Counted from the stretch's first letter, positions 50,850 to 59,065 are shown. The stretch: DNA of 64,000 nucleotides from Murdochiella sp. Marseille-P8839 (GCA_019753405.1 JAIKLF010000003.1:124001-188000); one strand, 5' to 3'. The notes: a model not told the origin generated them from the sequence alone. Numbers and translations: made by a program.

Positions 50850-52908
50850 AAAGATAGTGAGATCTCTTTTAGAACGTATCGACCCGGCGGGATTGTCATA
50901 CCAGGAATGGGTGAACGTTGGTATGGCATTACACTATGAAGGACTTAGCGCAGCAGATTGGGACGATTGGAGTGCAAGAGACAGCGCGCGGTATCATGCG
51001 GGCGAATGTTTTACAAAGTGGGACACGTTTCGCGACAGCGGCGTGAATGTTGTAACCGGAGGTACAATTGCCGCCTATGCCAAGGCGAATTCAGGCGCTT
51101 TTACAATTCCGAAGGCTTCCTATGATGATGCGCTTACATGGGACAGTATCGTAACCGAAGACAGCTTTATTGACGTTGGATGGGTTGAGGAAACAACACT
51201 CCATGAGCCGGGGGAGGAGTGGCACGGACGAAGAGAGCTTATCAAATACTTAGATCTACTCTTTGAGCCAGACGAGTATGTTGGATATACGACGGCTTCC
51301 TATCAAGATAAGGACGGAAAATTTAAGCCGGCAAACTCCGGTGTGTACTCTAAAAAAGCAGGACAGCTTATTGATGAGCTGAAGCGTTATGAAGATATTA
51401 CCTTTGCTATCGGTGATTATAATCACGAGGCGGGAGCGTGGATTCGGTTTAATCCACTCGATGGAAAAGGCGTTAAAAACGAAAATGTGACGTCGTACCG
51501 TTATGCGCTTGTAGAGTCAGATACGCTCGATGTAGCCAAGCAAGTTGCGCTCATCAAAGAGTTAGAACTACCTTGCAAGGCAATCATTTATAGCGGCGCA
51601 AAAAGCGCCCATGCGATTGTTACTATCAATGCGACCAGTGCTACGGAATACCGTAAACGTGTTGACTACTTGTACCGCGTATGCGAGAAAAACGGCTTAA
51701 CGCTTGATAAGCAAAACAAAAATGCGTCCCGTTTGTCCCGTTTGCCTGGTGTTGCGCGTGGGGGACATAAGCAATACATCATTGATACCAACACGGGAAA
51801 AGCTGATTTTGAAGATTGGCAGGACTGGGTCGAAGAAATTAACGACGATATGGGCGACCCGGAAGCACCGCCTAAGGCACCTCCGAAACTTGCTCCGGAA
51901 CTCATCGAAGGTATTCTTCGCGAGGGACATAAGCTCCTTTTAGCCGGTCCATCAAAAGCGGGAAAGTCCTTTTTACTCTTGCAGCTTGCGATTGCCATCG
52001 CACGGGGAAAAGATTGGCTTGGTCATCCCTGCCGAAAGGGAAAAGTGCTTTACGTCAACCTCGAACTCGATGCGCGATCCTGTTGGGTGCGCATTGCGGA
52101 TATCTTAGCGCAGCATGATCTTACGTATGCACATTTAGACGATAATTTGCGCGTTTGGAACTTGCGCGGGAAAGCTTGCCCCATGGATAAGCTTGCAGGG
52201 AAACTCATTCGACGCGCAGAAAAAGATCGTTATGACGCTGTTATCATTGATCCCATTTACAAGGTACTAACGGGCGACGAAAACAACGCCGCAGACATGG
52301 CAAAGTTTTGTAATGCCTTTGACAAGATCGCTTTAGCGCTTCGGTGTGCCGTTATTTACTGTCATCATCATAGCAAGGGGTATCAGGGGCAAAAGCGTTC
52401 CATGGACCGCGCAAGCGGTTCCGGGGTCTTTGCACGAGATCCAGACGCGCTGCTTGATATGACAGAGCTTTCTGTACGTCCATCGCAGCGCGAAGAGTAT
52501 GGCATAAATCCTGGCGTCTCGGTATGGCGCATTGAGGGGACGCTGCGCGAGTTTCCAACCTTTGACCCCATTGATTGTTACTTCGAGTACCCACTACATG
52601 TTCTTGATACCATGCACGCGCTGCAAGACCTTAAGCCAGAAAGCGAGATGAGTCCACGAGAGCGCGGAAGTGCAAACGCAAAAGAAAAGCGCATGCAGGA
52701 TCGCGAAAAGCAAAAAGAGCAGTTTGACGAAGTCTATGCTTCGCTGGCTACCTTTTCAGGCGACACGATGGTTTCTATTGATGCTATTGCGGAACAAATC
52801 GGAGTCACGAAAGACACTTTGCGAAAGCGTATGGGAAGCTATGAAGACTACAAAACAATTCCTGGGGGCAAGTTGGTACAGAAGACAACATCCGTAGAAA
52901 GTTCTTAA
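50842..52908 (+). CDS. Phage primase-helicase (PriCT + RepA-like AAA_25)
   Basis: 688 residues. The N-terminus has a PriCT-2-type domain (RIDPAGLSYQEWVNVGMALH, CFTKWDTFRD). A primase-like middle (~150-330) carries GDYNHEAGAWIRFNPLDG and KAIIYSGAKSAHAIV. The C-terminal RepA-like hexameric helicase has Walker A LLAGPSKAGKSFLLLQLAIA, Walker B AVIIDPIYKV and VIYCHHHSKG. This is the probable replication initiator/helicase of the phage. The repeat-rich non-coding region immediately downstream is a candidate origin. Confidence 0.9.
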   Translation: MDKKIVRSLLERIDPAGLSYQEWVNVGMALHYEGLSAADWDDWSARDSARYHAGECFTKWDTFRDSGVNVVTGGTIAAYAKANSGAFTIPKASYDDALTWDSIVTEDSFIDVGWVEETTLHEPGEEWHGRRELIKYLDLLFEPDEYVGYTTASYQDKDGKFKPANSGVYSKKAGQLIDELKRYEDITFAIGDYNHEAGAWIRFNPLDGKGVKNENVTSYRYALVESDTLDVAKQVALIKELELPCKAIIYSGAKSAHAIVTINATSATEYRKRVDYLYRVCEKNGLTLDKQNKNASRLSRLPGVARGGHKQYIIDTNTGKADFEDWQDWVEEINDDMGDPEAPPKAPPKLAPELIEGILREGHKLLLAGPSKAGKSFLLLQLAIAIARGKDWLGHPCRKGKVLYVNLELDARSCWVRIADILAQHDLTYAHLDDNLRVWNLRGKACPMDKLAGKLIRRAEKDRYDAVIIDPIYKVLTGDENNAADMAKFCNAFDKIALALRCAVIYCHHHSKGYQGQKRSMDRASGSGVFARDPDALLDMTELSVRPSQREEYGINPGVSVWRIEGTLREFPTFDPIDCYFEYPLHVLDTMHALQDLKPESEMSPRERGSANAKEKRMQDREKQKEQFDEVYASLATFSGDTMVSIDAIAEQIGVTKDTLRKRMGSYEDYKTIPGGKLVQKTTSVESS

Positions 52909-53159
52909 TTTAAGAACTTTCCGAAGTACGTCTCATCCTTACATTTCAGGATTTTCCAAATGACGAAAAAAAACGTGGAAAGTCCTTATAAGGAAATTCC
53001 GAATACGTGGAAAGTCGTATATATATATAAGGATATTCCGCGTTCCGCCTGGGGGTCACACGGGGATACACCGGTGGGCGTAGCTTCGCCCACCTGTGTG
53101 TATACCGCGCATGACCCAAGGGATGAACGAGGAAGAAAAGAAAGAGATAGAGTTGAGAA
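52898..53159 (+). repeat. Repeat- and hairpin-rich region after the primase gene (candidate replication origin)
   Basis: No convincing gene. A perfect 23-bp palindrome (52898-52920, AAAGTTCTTAA-T-TTAAGAACTTT) spans the primase stop. CGTGGAAAGTC occurs at 52974-52984 and 53006-53016, each followed by TATAAGGAWATTCCG (second copy 53026-53040), a direct repeat of ~30 bp. An AT dinucleotide run lies at 53017-53029, and GGTGGGCG-n6-CGCCCACC at 53073-53094 makes a strong hairpin with partial outer pairing. Iteron-like repeats plus an AT tract beside the initiator gene suggest an origin. The 67-codon frame from 52960 follows the repeats and is not called. Confidence 0.5.
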
Positions 53160-53582
53160 ATGATTAGCGAATTTAACAATGTGACGCATGAAAGTGGATT
53201 AGAGTTTTTCCTCTCGATGGAATCGCCGCCAACAGCTACCCACCAAATGAAGAAAGTAAACTTTAAAACCCACTCTTTTTACGAACCAAAGGAAGTAAAA
53301 GAGGCGAGAAGAAACTTTACGGAGATGCTCTCTCTGCATCGACCATTGTCTCCCATCATGGGACCGGTACGACTCATCACTAAGTGGTGCTATCCACCTG
53401 GGGAAAAGAAGAATCCTTCCTACAAAACTACAAAGCCGGATACCGACAATATGATCAAGTTGTTAAAGGACTGCATGACGAAGGCGGGGTTTTGGAAAGA
53501 CGATAGCCAAGTAGCTTCGGAAATCACGGAAAAATTTTGGGCGAGGCCTACAGGAATTTATGTGAAGGTGGAAGAGTTATGA
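53160..53582 (+). CDS. RusA-family Holliday junction resolvase
   Basis: 140 residues ending in the RusA signature with its acidic catalytic residues: TTKPDTDNMIKLLKDCMTKA then GFWKDDSQVASEITEKF. It resolves branched DNA during phage recombination or packaging. Start ATG 53160. The ribosome site is weak (GAGTTGAGAA). Ends with a 4-base overlap to the next gene. Confidence 0.9.
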   Translation: MISEFNNVTHESGLEFFLSMESPPTATHQMKKVNFKTHSFYEPKEVKEARRNFTEMLSLHRPLSPIMGPVRLITKWCYPPGEKKNPSYKTTKPDTDNMIKLLKDCMTKAGFWKDDSQVASEITEKFWARPTGIYVKVEEL

Positions 53583-53791
53583 ATAAAGAAGTACACGAAT
53601 TCTTAGCGGACATGGAACTCTTTCACAACAGATGGAGCCAGATTTCTTTCTCTGACAACAACCAGTGGGAACAGGTTGTGCAAGAAGGGAAAAAACTCAT
53701 GCAATACTACGAACCTAAAATTGGAAAGCTTGCGGAAAGCACTGTGAATTCGTTTATCGCCTTTTTGGTGGAAGAAAGCAAAAGGAGGTGA
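53579..53791 (+). CDS. Small phage protein, unknown
   Basis: 70 residues, helical, no recognised motif (NKEVHEFLADMELFHNRWSQ). ATG 53579 overlaps the RusA stop (ATGA), so translation is probably coupled. Located just before the late regulator. Confidence 0.7.
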   Translation: MNKEVHEFLADMELFHNRWSQISFSDNNQWEQVVQEGKKLMQYYEPKIGKLAESTVNSFIAFLVEESKRR

Positions 53792-53796
53792 ATGGA

Positions 53797-53832
53797 ATGA
53801 ACCAAACGAGGAAAAAAGATGGGAAGTGGTAG
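53797..53832 (+). CDS. 11-residue leader peptide before the late regulator
   Basis: AAAAGGAGGTGA is followed by ATG 53797 encoding MNQTRKKDGKW then TAG, in the same frame as, and directly abutting, the ATG of the next gene. The strong ribosome site thus serves this tiny frame, and the regulator would be translated by re-initiation. It could equally be chance upstream of a weakly translated start. Confidence 0.4.
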   Translation: MNQTRKKDGKW

Positions 53833-54249
53833 ATGCTTACAAGAAAGCAGTTAGAGAGTATACCGTCTATCCGCCGAAGGATTGAGCGGCTGAAAGGAAA
53901 GCTACAAGAGCGACCGGCGCTATCAGGTCTTCGGTATTCCGAAAGTGAGACGCGTAGCGGTGGATCGGCTTACTCACAGCTGGAGGATCTTGTCCTTTGG
54001 CGGGAAAAAATATCTAGTCAGATCATCACCGAGTACAAAAGACTTTCGTCTTTACAAACAGAGATCTATGCCTTTATTAAGTCACTAGAAAGTGAGCGGC
54101 AAAAGGAGATCGTGGAGATGCACTGCATTGATGGCTTTACCTTTGAAGAGATTGGGATCCGCACAAGCTGGAGCCCTACCACAGTGAAAAGACACTACTA
54201 TCAAGCCGTGCGCAAGCTGTCATATCAAAATGGACGAAATGGACGATGA
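53833..54249 (+). CDS. ArpU/RinA-like late transcription regulator (sigma-like)
   Basis: 138 residues. An N-terminal helical part (SIRRRIERLKGKLQE) is followed by a C-terminal sigma-region-4-like helix-turn-helix (MHCIDGFTFEEIGIRTSWSP, TTVKRHYYQAVRKLSYQ). Proteins of this DUF1492/ArpU group activate phage late operons. Its position, at the end of the early genes and before the structural genes, fits. A terminator follows closely. Confidence 0.85.
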   Translation: MLTRKQLESIPSIRRRIERLKGKLQERPALSGLRYSESETRSGGSAYSQLEDLVLWREKISSQIITEYKRLSSLQTEIYAFIKSLESERQKEIVEMHCIDGFTFEEIGIRTSWSPTTVKRHYYQAVRKLSYQNGRNGR

Positions 54250-54272
54250 GGGTATGCTACATTGGTAGTGGG

Positions 54273-54304
54273 AAAGATCGTCCAGGACTTGGGCGATCTT
54301 TTTA
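54273..54304 (+). terminator. Intrinsic terminator of the early operon
   Basis: AAAGATCGTCC (54273-54283) pairs with GGGCGATCTTT (54291-54301) over 11 bp with one wobble, 7-nt loop, then a T run. It ends the early transcript 23 bases after the late-regulator gene. Confidence 0.9.
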
Positions 54305-54564
54305 TATGGCGATGCGCCGCTTGACCAGTACGCACACTAGGCTTTTTCGGCGCAGGGAATGCCGAGATGACAGCATGCGCATAAGCATTGGCATTTGGGG
54401 TTGGCCTGTCATCTATATGCGCTTGCCAAGGTAAATATCTTGACAAGGGCTTTCGCTACCGTAGGACATGGAATGGATGAAGATATCGGGCGGAAAAAAA
54501 TACCCCCCCCCGCCGTCTGATCTTCACGCCGTGCCCTGGTGCACTGAAAAATACCGGAGGGGCT
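54305..54564 (+). promoter_or_regulatory. Early/late boundary region with inverted repeats and a weak promoter
   Basis: No gene is seen in this 260-bp stretch. TGCGCCG (54313-54319) can pair with CGGCGCA (54348-54354), and GATGACAG (54366-54373) with CTGTCATC (54406-54413). A TTGACA at 54440-54445 has TAGGAC 16 bp downstream, a weak -10 as expected for an activator-dependent late promoter. Further on are a 7-A run (54494-54500) and a 9-C run (54503-54511). Probably the late control region, with cos/pac or regulatory RNA as alternatives. Confidence 0.4.
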
Positions 54565-54927
54565 ATGGCACAAATAAAAAAGAGAGCCCTCCGTCCAGAC
54601 CGACAGGGCCCACACCGGAGGCAGTTTGAAAAGAATAAGCAGATCATTTTAAAGACACAGCGCATATGTGGGATATGCGGGAAGCCTGTCAATATGCATC
54701 TTAAGTACCCGGATCCGATGAGTCCGGTGATTGATCACATTATCCCCATCAATAAAGGCGGTCATCCATCAGCCATGGAGAACCTGCAGCTTGCGCATTG
54801 GAGCTGCAACAGACAGAAATCAGATAAGTTATTCGCAAGCAAAGGTAAGCTTCAGCCACAGAACATCGGAAATCGGGACTTAGCTTGGAGCACAGATTGG
54901 ACGAGCTATGCGCCCAGAAATTTATAG
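54565..54927 (+). CDS. HNH endonuclease (packaging-associated)
   Basis: 120 residues with a zinc-bound HNH fold: CGICGKPVNMHLKYPDP, VIDHIIPINKGGHPSAMENL, QLAHWSCNRQKSDKLF (Cys pair, DH, N, and C..N.KSD). Phage HNH proteins beside the terminase stimulate cos cleavage. CCGGAGGGGCT precedes ATG 54565. Portal follows directly; neither terminase small nor large subunit lies next to it, which is unusual. Confidence 0.92.
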   Translation: MAQIKKRALRPDRQGPHRRQFEKNKQIILKTQRICGICGKPVNMHLKYPDPMSPVIDHIIPINKGGHPSAMENLQLAHWSCNRQKSDKLFASKGKLQPQNIGNRDLAWSTDWTSYAPRNL

Positions 54928-55022
54928 GGGGCATACCTCCCCCTCCGGGCGCGCAAGCGACGTCCCCCGCCGTTATTGTACAAAAATCATCGTGAAAGCA
55001 TTATCAAAGTCAGGAGAAACGA

Positions 55023-56243
55023 ATGGAAAACAACTTAGATAAGCTCAAGCAGCGGTTACAAGTGCATATTCCTCGAGTGCAGATGCGCTATAAGCGCTAC
55101 GAATCGAAGTACCATCCAGCTGACGTCGGCTTTGTCGTTCCTCCGCAGATTAGAGGGCAGTATGCAGCAGTCCTCGGGTGGTGCGGAAAAGCAGTAGACA
55201 GCTTAGCGGACAGACTGGTCTTTAAGGGGTTTAAAGATGACAATTTTGACTTGCAAGATATCTTTAATCTCAATAGCGCAGACATCTTTTTTGACTCGGC
55301 GATTCTTTCCGCCTTGATTGCCTCCTGCTGCTTTATCTATATCCGAAAGGACGAGGAGGGCGCATCTGCGCTCGAGGTGATTGAAGCGGATAAGGCTACG
55401 GGCTTTATCGATCCCATCACGGGGCTGCTCAAAGAAGGCTATGCCGTTCTTGCTACAGACGAGCTGTCGCATCCGACACTGGAAGCGCATTTTCTGCCGG
55501 ATCGAACAGATTACTACGTTAACGGGAAATTTTCACAGTCAATTAAGAATCCAGCTGGTGTTCCTTTACTGGTGCCAGTCATTTACCGTCCGGATGCCGT
55601 GCGGCCTTTTGGCCGGTCACGAATCAGTAGATCGGCAGAGTATCTACAGGACCATGCCAAACGAACGCTCGAGCGGGCAGACATTACCTCTGAGTTTTAC
55701 TCTTTCCCGCAGAAGTACGTGGTCGGTCTTTCTCAGGATGCAGAGCCTATGGACAAGTGGAAGGCGACTATCTCCAGTATGCTGCAGTTCACCAAGGACG
55801 AGGATGGTGATAGCCCGAAGCTTGGGCAATTCTCGCAGCCTTCGATGTCACCATTCACGGAACAGCTTCGCACTCTGGCATCCGCATTTGCGGGGGAAAC
55901 GGGGTTAACGCTTGATGACTTAGGATTCATCACTGAAAACCCGTCCTCTGCGGAAGCGATTAAGGCGAGTCATGAGACACTAAGAATCACGGCAAGAAAG
56001 GCTCAGCGGTGCTTCGGAACGGCGTTTCTAAATGTTGGCTACGTTGCCCGGTGCTTGGAAGACGAGTATCCATACCGGAGAAATCAATTCTATCTGACGA
56101 AGCCCACATGGTACCCGGTATTTGAGCCGGATATGGCGACACTCTCGGGGATTGGCGATGCGGCAATTAAGATCAATCAAGCAATTCCGGAGTTCTTTAA
56201 TCCGGAGAATCTATCTGACTTAACGGGACTTGATCATGAGTAA
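55023..56243 (+). CDS. Portal protein (SPP1 gp6-like)
   Basis: 406 residues with the portal-family pattern: RYESKYHPADVGFVVPPQIR, GWCGKAVDSLADRLVFKGFK, PVIYRPDAVRPFGRSRISRS, a long wing/stem region, and AGETGLTLDDLGFITENPSS with SAEAIKASHETLRITARKAQ. It forms the dodecameric ring for DNA entry at one capsid vertex. Slightly short for the family. CAGGAGAAACG precedes ATG 55023. Confidence 0.88.
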   Translation: MENNLDKLKQRLQVHIPRVQMRYKRYESKYHPADVGFVVPPQIRGQYAAVLGWCGKAVDSLADRLVFKGFKDDNFDLQDIFNLNSADIFFDSAILSALIASCCFIYIRKDEEGASALEVIEADKATGFIDPITGLLKEGYAVLATDELSHPTLEAHFLPDRTDYYVNGKFSQSIKNPAGVPLLVPVIYRPDAVRPFGRSRISRSAEYLQDHAKRTLERADITSEFYSFPQKYVVGLSQDAEPMDKWKATISSMLQFTKDEDGDSPKLGQFSQPSMSPFTEQLRTLASAFAGETGLTLDDLGFITENPSSAEAIKASHETLRITARKAQRCFGTAFLNVGYVARCLEDEYPYRRNQFYLTKPTWYPVFEPDMATLSGIGDAAIKINQAIPEFFNPENLSDLTGLDHE

Positions 56244-56289
56244 GCTCATCATTTTGTGCGGGCTAATCGGGGTCGGCAAAACGACATAG
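56236..56289 (+). pseudogene. Remnant of a P-loop protein (17 codons)
   Basis: A frame starting in the portal stop (ATGA) encodes MSKLIILCGLIGVGKTT, a perfect N-terminal Walker A of a kinase/AAA protein, then stops with TAG. It reads like the beginning of a nucleotide or polynucleotide kinase-like gene whose remainder was deleted before the MuF gene. It may be chance, but the GxxGxGKT context is specific. Confidence 0.5.
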
Positions 56290-56306
56290 GAAGGCGGTGA
56301 ATATCT

Positions 56307-57428
56307 TTGAATAATGATATTGTGCCGGAACTATTGGATAAGCTAAAGAAGACCTTTGATGAGAAGGTTTCAAAATCGGACAAAGTAAAGTGGCTCCTTG
56401 AAAAGCTAGAAAACAAGAAAGCAACCTATCTTGATGCAGACGCTTTTGCTGTGGAGCTGGGGGAACTTCTAAGAGACACCTTTGCAGAGGTGATTAAGCC
56501 GGAAGACCTGCCCAATGAGCGGATGTATTACAACATTGCCGATCGGATGATTCGTGACAGACTAGGAGCGAATTACAAGTCCATTTCGCTCTACGACGAA
56601 GCGACGCAGAATCTGTTAAACCAACAGGCAGGGATCCACTTGAAAGCTGTTGTCCCCGAAATGGACGAAAGTCGTGTTCATGGTTTCGTGGAAGCTCTGT
56701 CGGAGGACAAGTCATTCGAAGAAGTGAAGAGGGTATTAAAAGAACCGATCGTCACCTATTGCCGAAGCATTGTTCAAGATAGCATAGAAGAGAACGTGAA
56801 ATTCCATTACAAGAGTGGGTTTCGGCCAATGATTAAAAGGCAAGAAAGCGGCAACTGTTGCCCATGGTGCAAGGAAGTGGCCGGAACGCATTATTATCCC
56901 GATGTACCGGATGGCGTATTCCGTAGCCATAACCATTGCCGATGCACGATTGATTACCGTCCGAGGAAAGGAAAACGAGACAAATTGACGGTTCAACAGG
57001 GAAAGAAATGGACGAAGGCAGAGGAAGAGAATAAAATTGAGAAAAGGATAGAGCTTAATCTTGGTGATGGACCAAGAGATAAAACAAAGGCATTGACCAA
57101 AGCTATATTAGATGATTTTAAGGCCGAAGGAATCGATGAAGATCAGATTTATGAGTTAGCCAAAATGGGGATACGGCATGGAGGCATTTATCGAGATGGA
57201 ATATTGAAAAACAAAGCTAAATTAGAGAAGTCAATAAGATCACATTATCGCCAGGCGGTGGAGCATAGTAATAAAATAAGCCATCCGGAACAATTTGATT
57301 CAGACTGGGAGAGCAAATCGGATCTACAAAAGCAAGGGCTGCTTAGAAAATGGAGCAAAGACACGAAACGAAATGCTGAGCAAGCCGTCATAGAGATAAA
57401 AATATGGGAGGAAAGATTTGATGAATAA
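56307..57428 (+). CDS. MuF-type minor head protein with C-terminal extension (possible toxin domain)
   Basis: 373 residues. The part to ~225 is a phage MuF/SPP1 gp7-like minor head protein, ending in the signature with metal-ligand-like Cys/His: GNCCPWCKEVAG (Cys184, 185, 188), FRSHNHCRCTIDYRPRKGK (208-213). Beyond ~250 lies a basic/acidic helical extension of ~120 residues (RHGGIYRDGILKNKAKLEKS, HYRQAVEHSNKISHP, LLRKWSKDTKRNAEQA) encoded by visibly AT-richer DNA. MuF proteins are known carriers of swappable C-terminal toxins. A tiny gene overlaps the end, as an immunity gene would. Toxin role is inference. Confidence 0.85.
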   Translation: MNNDIVPELLDKLKKTFDEKVSKSDKVKWLLEKLENKKATYLDADAFAVELGELLRDTFAEVIKPEDLPNERMYYNIADRMIRDRLGANYKSISLYDEATQNLLNQQAGIHLKAVVPEMDESRVHGFVEALSEDKSFEEVKRVLKEPIVTYCRSIVQDSIEENVKFHYKSGFRPMIKRQESGNCCPWCKEVAGTHYYPDVPDGVFRSHNHCRCTIDYRPRKGKRDKLTVQQGKKWTKAEEENKIEKRIELNLGDGPRDKTKALTKAILDDFKAEGIDEDQIYELAKMGIRHGGIYRDGILKNKAKLEKSIRSHYRQAVEHSNKISHPEQFDSDWESKSDLQKQGLLRKWSKDTKRNAEQAVIEIKIWEERFDE

Positions 57429-57615
57429 TATGGAACAAGTTGTGGCTTATATAAAAGAAAATATTGAAGAAATCACAAAGGAAAAAGGGGATGTAGCGTA
57501 TGGGACGTTGATAGGATATGTTGAGACTCTAACCATCATAAAAAGCGTTGTTCCTGAGTCGGATTGGAAGAAATTAGGCCTAGACTTTGATTTGGATAAG
57601 AGATACTTGATATAA
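57421..57615 (+). CDS. Small protein overlapping the MuF gene (candidate immunity protein)
   Basis: 64 acidic/amphipathic residues (MEQVVAYIKENIEEITKEKG, GTLIGYVETLTIIKSVVPES), no recognised family. ATG 57421 lies inside the last codons of the MuF gene (8-base overlap), giving strict coupling. AT-rich like the MuF C-terminal segment, and closed by its own terminator. This is the typical arrangement of a toxin domain and its immunity partner; untested. Confidence 0.7.
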   Translation: MNNMEQVVAYIKENIEEITKEKGDVAYGTLIGYVETLTIIKSVVPESDWKKLGLDFDLDKRYLI

Positions 57616-57617
57616 AG

Positions 57618-57648
57618 GCACGCCAGAATCAGCTGGCTGTGCTTTTTT
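57618..57648 (+). terminator. Terminator after the MuF/small-gene cassette
   Basis: GCAC-g-CCAG pairs with CTGG-ct-GTGC with a 6-nt loop, then TTTTTT. It splits the head operon between MuF and the terminase gene, where phage operons normally run without a break. Confidence 0.75.
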
Positions 57649-57673
57649 ATTGCCGGGAAGGAGCTTAATATGA

Positions 57674-59062
57674 ATGGATAAAATAGGAAACCAAAATCCA
57701 ACAAAATCCGTTATCTTGAGCACCAAAAATAGCGACGTAGAAAAAGCTATGGAGTTCTATGAAAAGTCCAAGCGAAAGGCCTTCCCGTGGCAAGAGAAGC
57801 TGCTTAGAGCGATACTTTCGAAGAACGACAATGGCCTGTGGGCACACACCAAGTGCGGCTATGCAGTGCCCCGGCGCAACGGAAAGAATGAGATTGTAAC
57901 CATCCGAGAGCTGTATGGCCTATATGTCGGTGAGCAGATTAACCACACGGCGCATCTTGTGAATACTTCTCATGCAGCCTTTGAGCGTCTCCAGAAAGTG
58001 CTAGACGATGCCGGGATGGAATATAAGTCCATCAAGGCAACGGGCAGGGAGCGTATTACCTTGCCAGAGAGTGGAGGAAAGATTGAATTCCGCACACGTA
58101 CAAGCACAGGCGGCCTCGGTGAAGGATTTGATTTGCTGGTGATTGATGAAGCTCAGGAGTATACAGAGGACCAAGAATCGGCGCTAAAGTATGTGGTTTC
58201 TTCTTCAAAGAATCCCCAAACCATCCTTTGCGGGACGCCACCGACCCCAGTGTCTTCCGGAACCGTCTTTGTGAATTTTCGTAAAAAGGTGCTGGCAGGC
58301 GGCGGAGAGAACGACTTGTGGGCGGAGTGGTCTGTGGAAGAGGAACATGATCCACATGATAAGGAGTGCTGGTATCAGACAAATCCTTCGCTTGGCTATA
58401 TCCTAACGGAGCGCATCATCCAAGATGAAATCGGGCCGAACGAGCTGGACTTTAACATCCAGCGCTTGGGCTACTGGGTAACGTACAACCAGAAATCGGC
58501 CATCACGGCAAAAGAGTGGGAAGCCTTGCAGGTGCACTCCTTGCCTTGTTTAGTAGGCGATCTTTTTGTCGGTGTTAAATACGGCAGGGATAACACGAAT
58601 GTTGCCTTGTCAGTGGCGGTTAAGACCTTGTCAGGCCACATCTTCGTGGAGTCTATCGATTGCCAGTCAGTCAGAAATGGTGACTACTGGATCCTGGACT
58701 TTATAAAAAAGGCGCAGCCAAGTGTCGTGGTTGTCGATGGAGCTAGCAAGCAGGAGATTCTGGAAGCGGAGATGGGCAGAGCTGGGCTCGGCAAACCGGT
58801 GAAACCAACCGTTAAGGAAATCATCATTGCGAACTCATTATGGGCGCAGGGGATATATAGCGAGTCAATCTGCCATATGGGGCAAGGATCACTAACACAG
58901 GTGGTCACGAACTGCGACAAGCGCCCGATTGGGTCGTCCGGAGGCTTCGGATACAAAAGTCAGCTCGACGATATGGAAATAGCGCTCATGGATTCGTGTA
59001 TTTTAGCGCACTGGGCATGTAAAGAGACCAAGCCAAAGGCAACACAGAAAATCAGTTATTAA
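57674..59062 (+). CDS. Terminase large subunit
   Basis: 462 residues. N-terminal packaging ATPase with adenine-binding WQEKLLRAIL, Walker A-like CGYAVPRRNGKNEIV, Walker B LLVIDEAQEYTEDQ and coupling motif ILCGTPPT. The C-terminal RNase H-like nuclease shows GVKYGRDNTNVALSVAV, VVVDGASKQ and QLDDMEIALMDS acidic residues. It cuts and pumps DNA into the head. It lies after portal and MuF rather than before them, and no small subunit is recognisable nearby. GGAAGGAGC lies 10 or more bases before ATG 57674. A terminator follows. Confidence 0.92.
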   Translation: MDKIGNQNPTKSVILSTKNSDVEKAMEFYEKSKRKAFPWQEKLLRAILSKNDNGLWAHTKCGYAVPRRNGKNEIVTIRELYGLYVGEQINHTAHLVNTSHAAFERLQKVLDDAGMEYKSIKATGRERITLPESGGKIEFRTRTSTGGLGEGFDLLVIDEAQEYTEDQESALKYVVSSSKNPQTILCGTPPTPVSSGTVFVNFRKKVLAGGGENDLWAEWSVEEEHDPHDKECWYQTNPSLGYILTERIIQDEIGPNELDFNIQRLGYWVTYNQKSAITAKEWEALQVHSLPCLVGDLFVGVKYGRDNTNVALSVAVKTLSGHIFVESIDCQSVRNGDYWILDFIKKAQPSVVVVDGASKQEILEAEMGRAGLGKPVKPTVKEIIIANSLWAQGIYSESICHMGQGSLTQVVTNCDKRPIGSSGGFGYKSQLDDMEIALMDSCILAHWACKETKPKATQKISY

Positions 59063-59065
59063 GAG

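Noticed and set aside
52960-53163. 67-codon + strand frame after the primase gene
   Set aside because: Its sequence is made of the direct repeats and the GC hairpin, and it has no ribosome site; better explained as a non-coding origin-like region.
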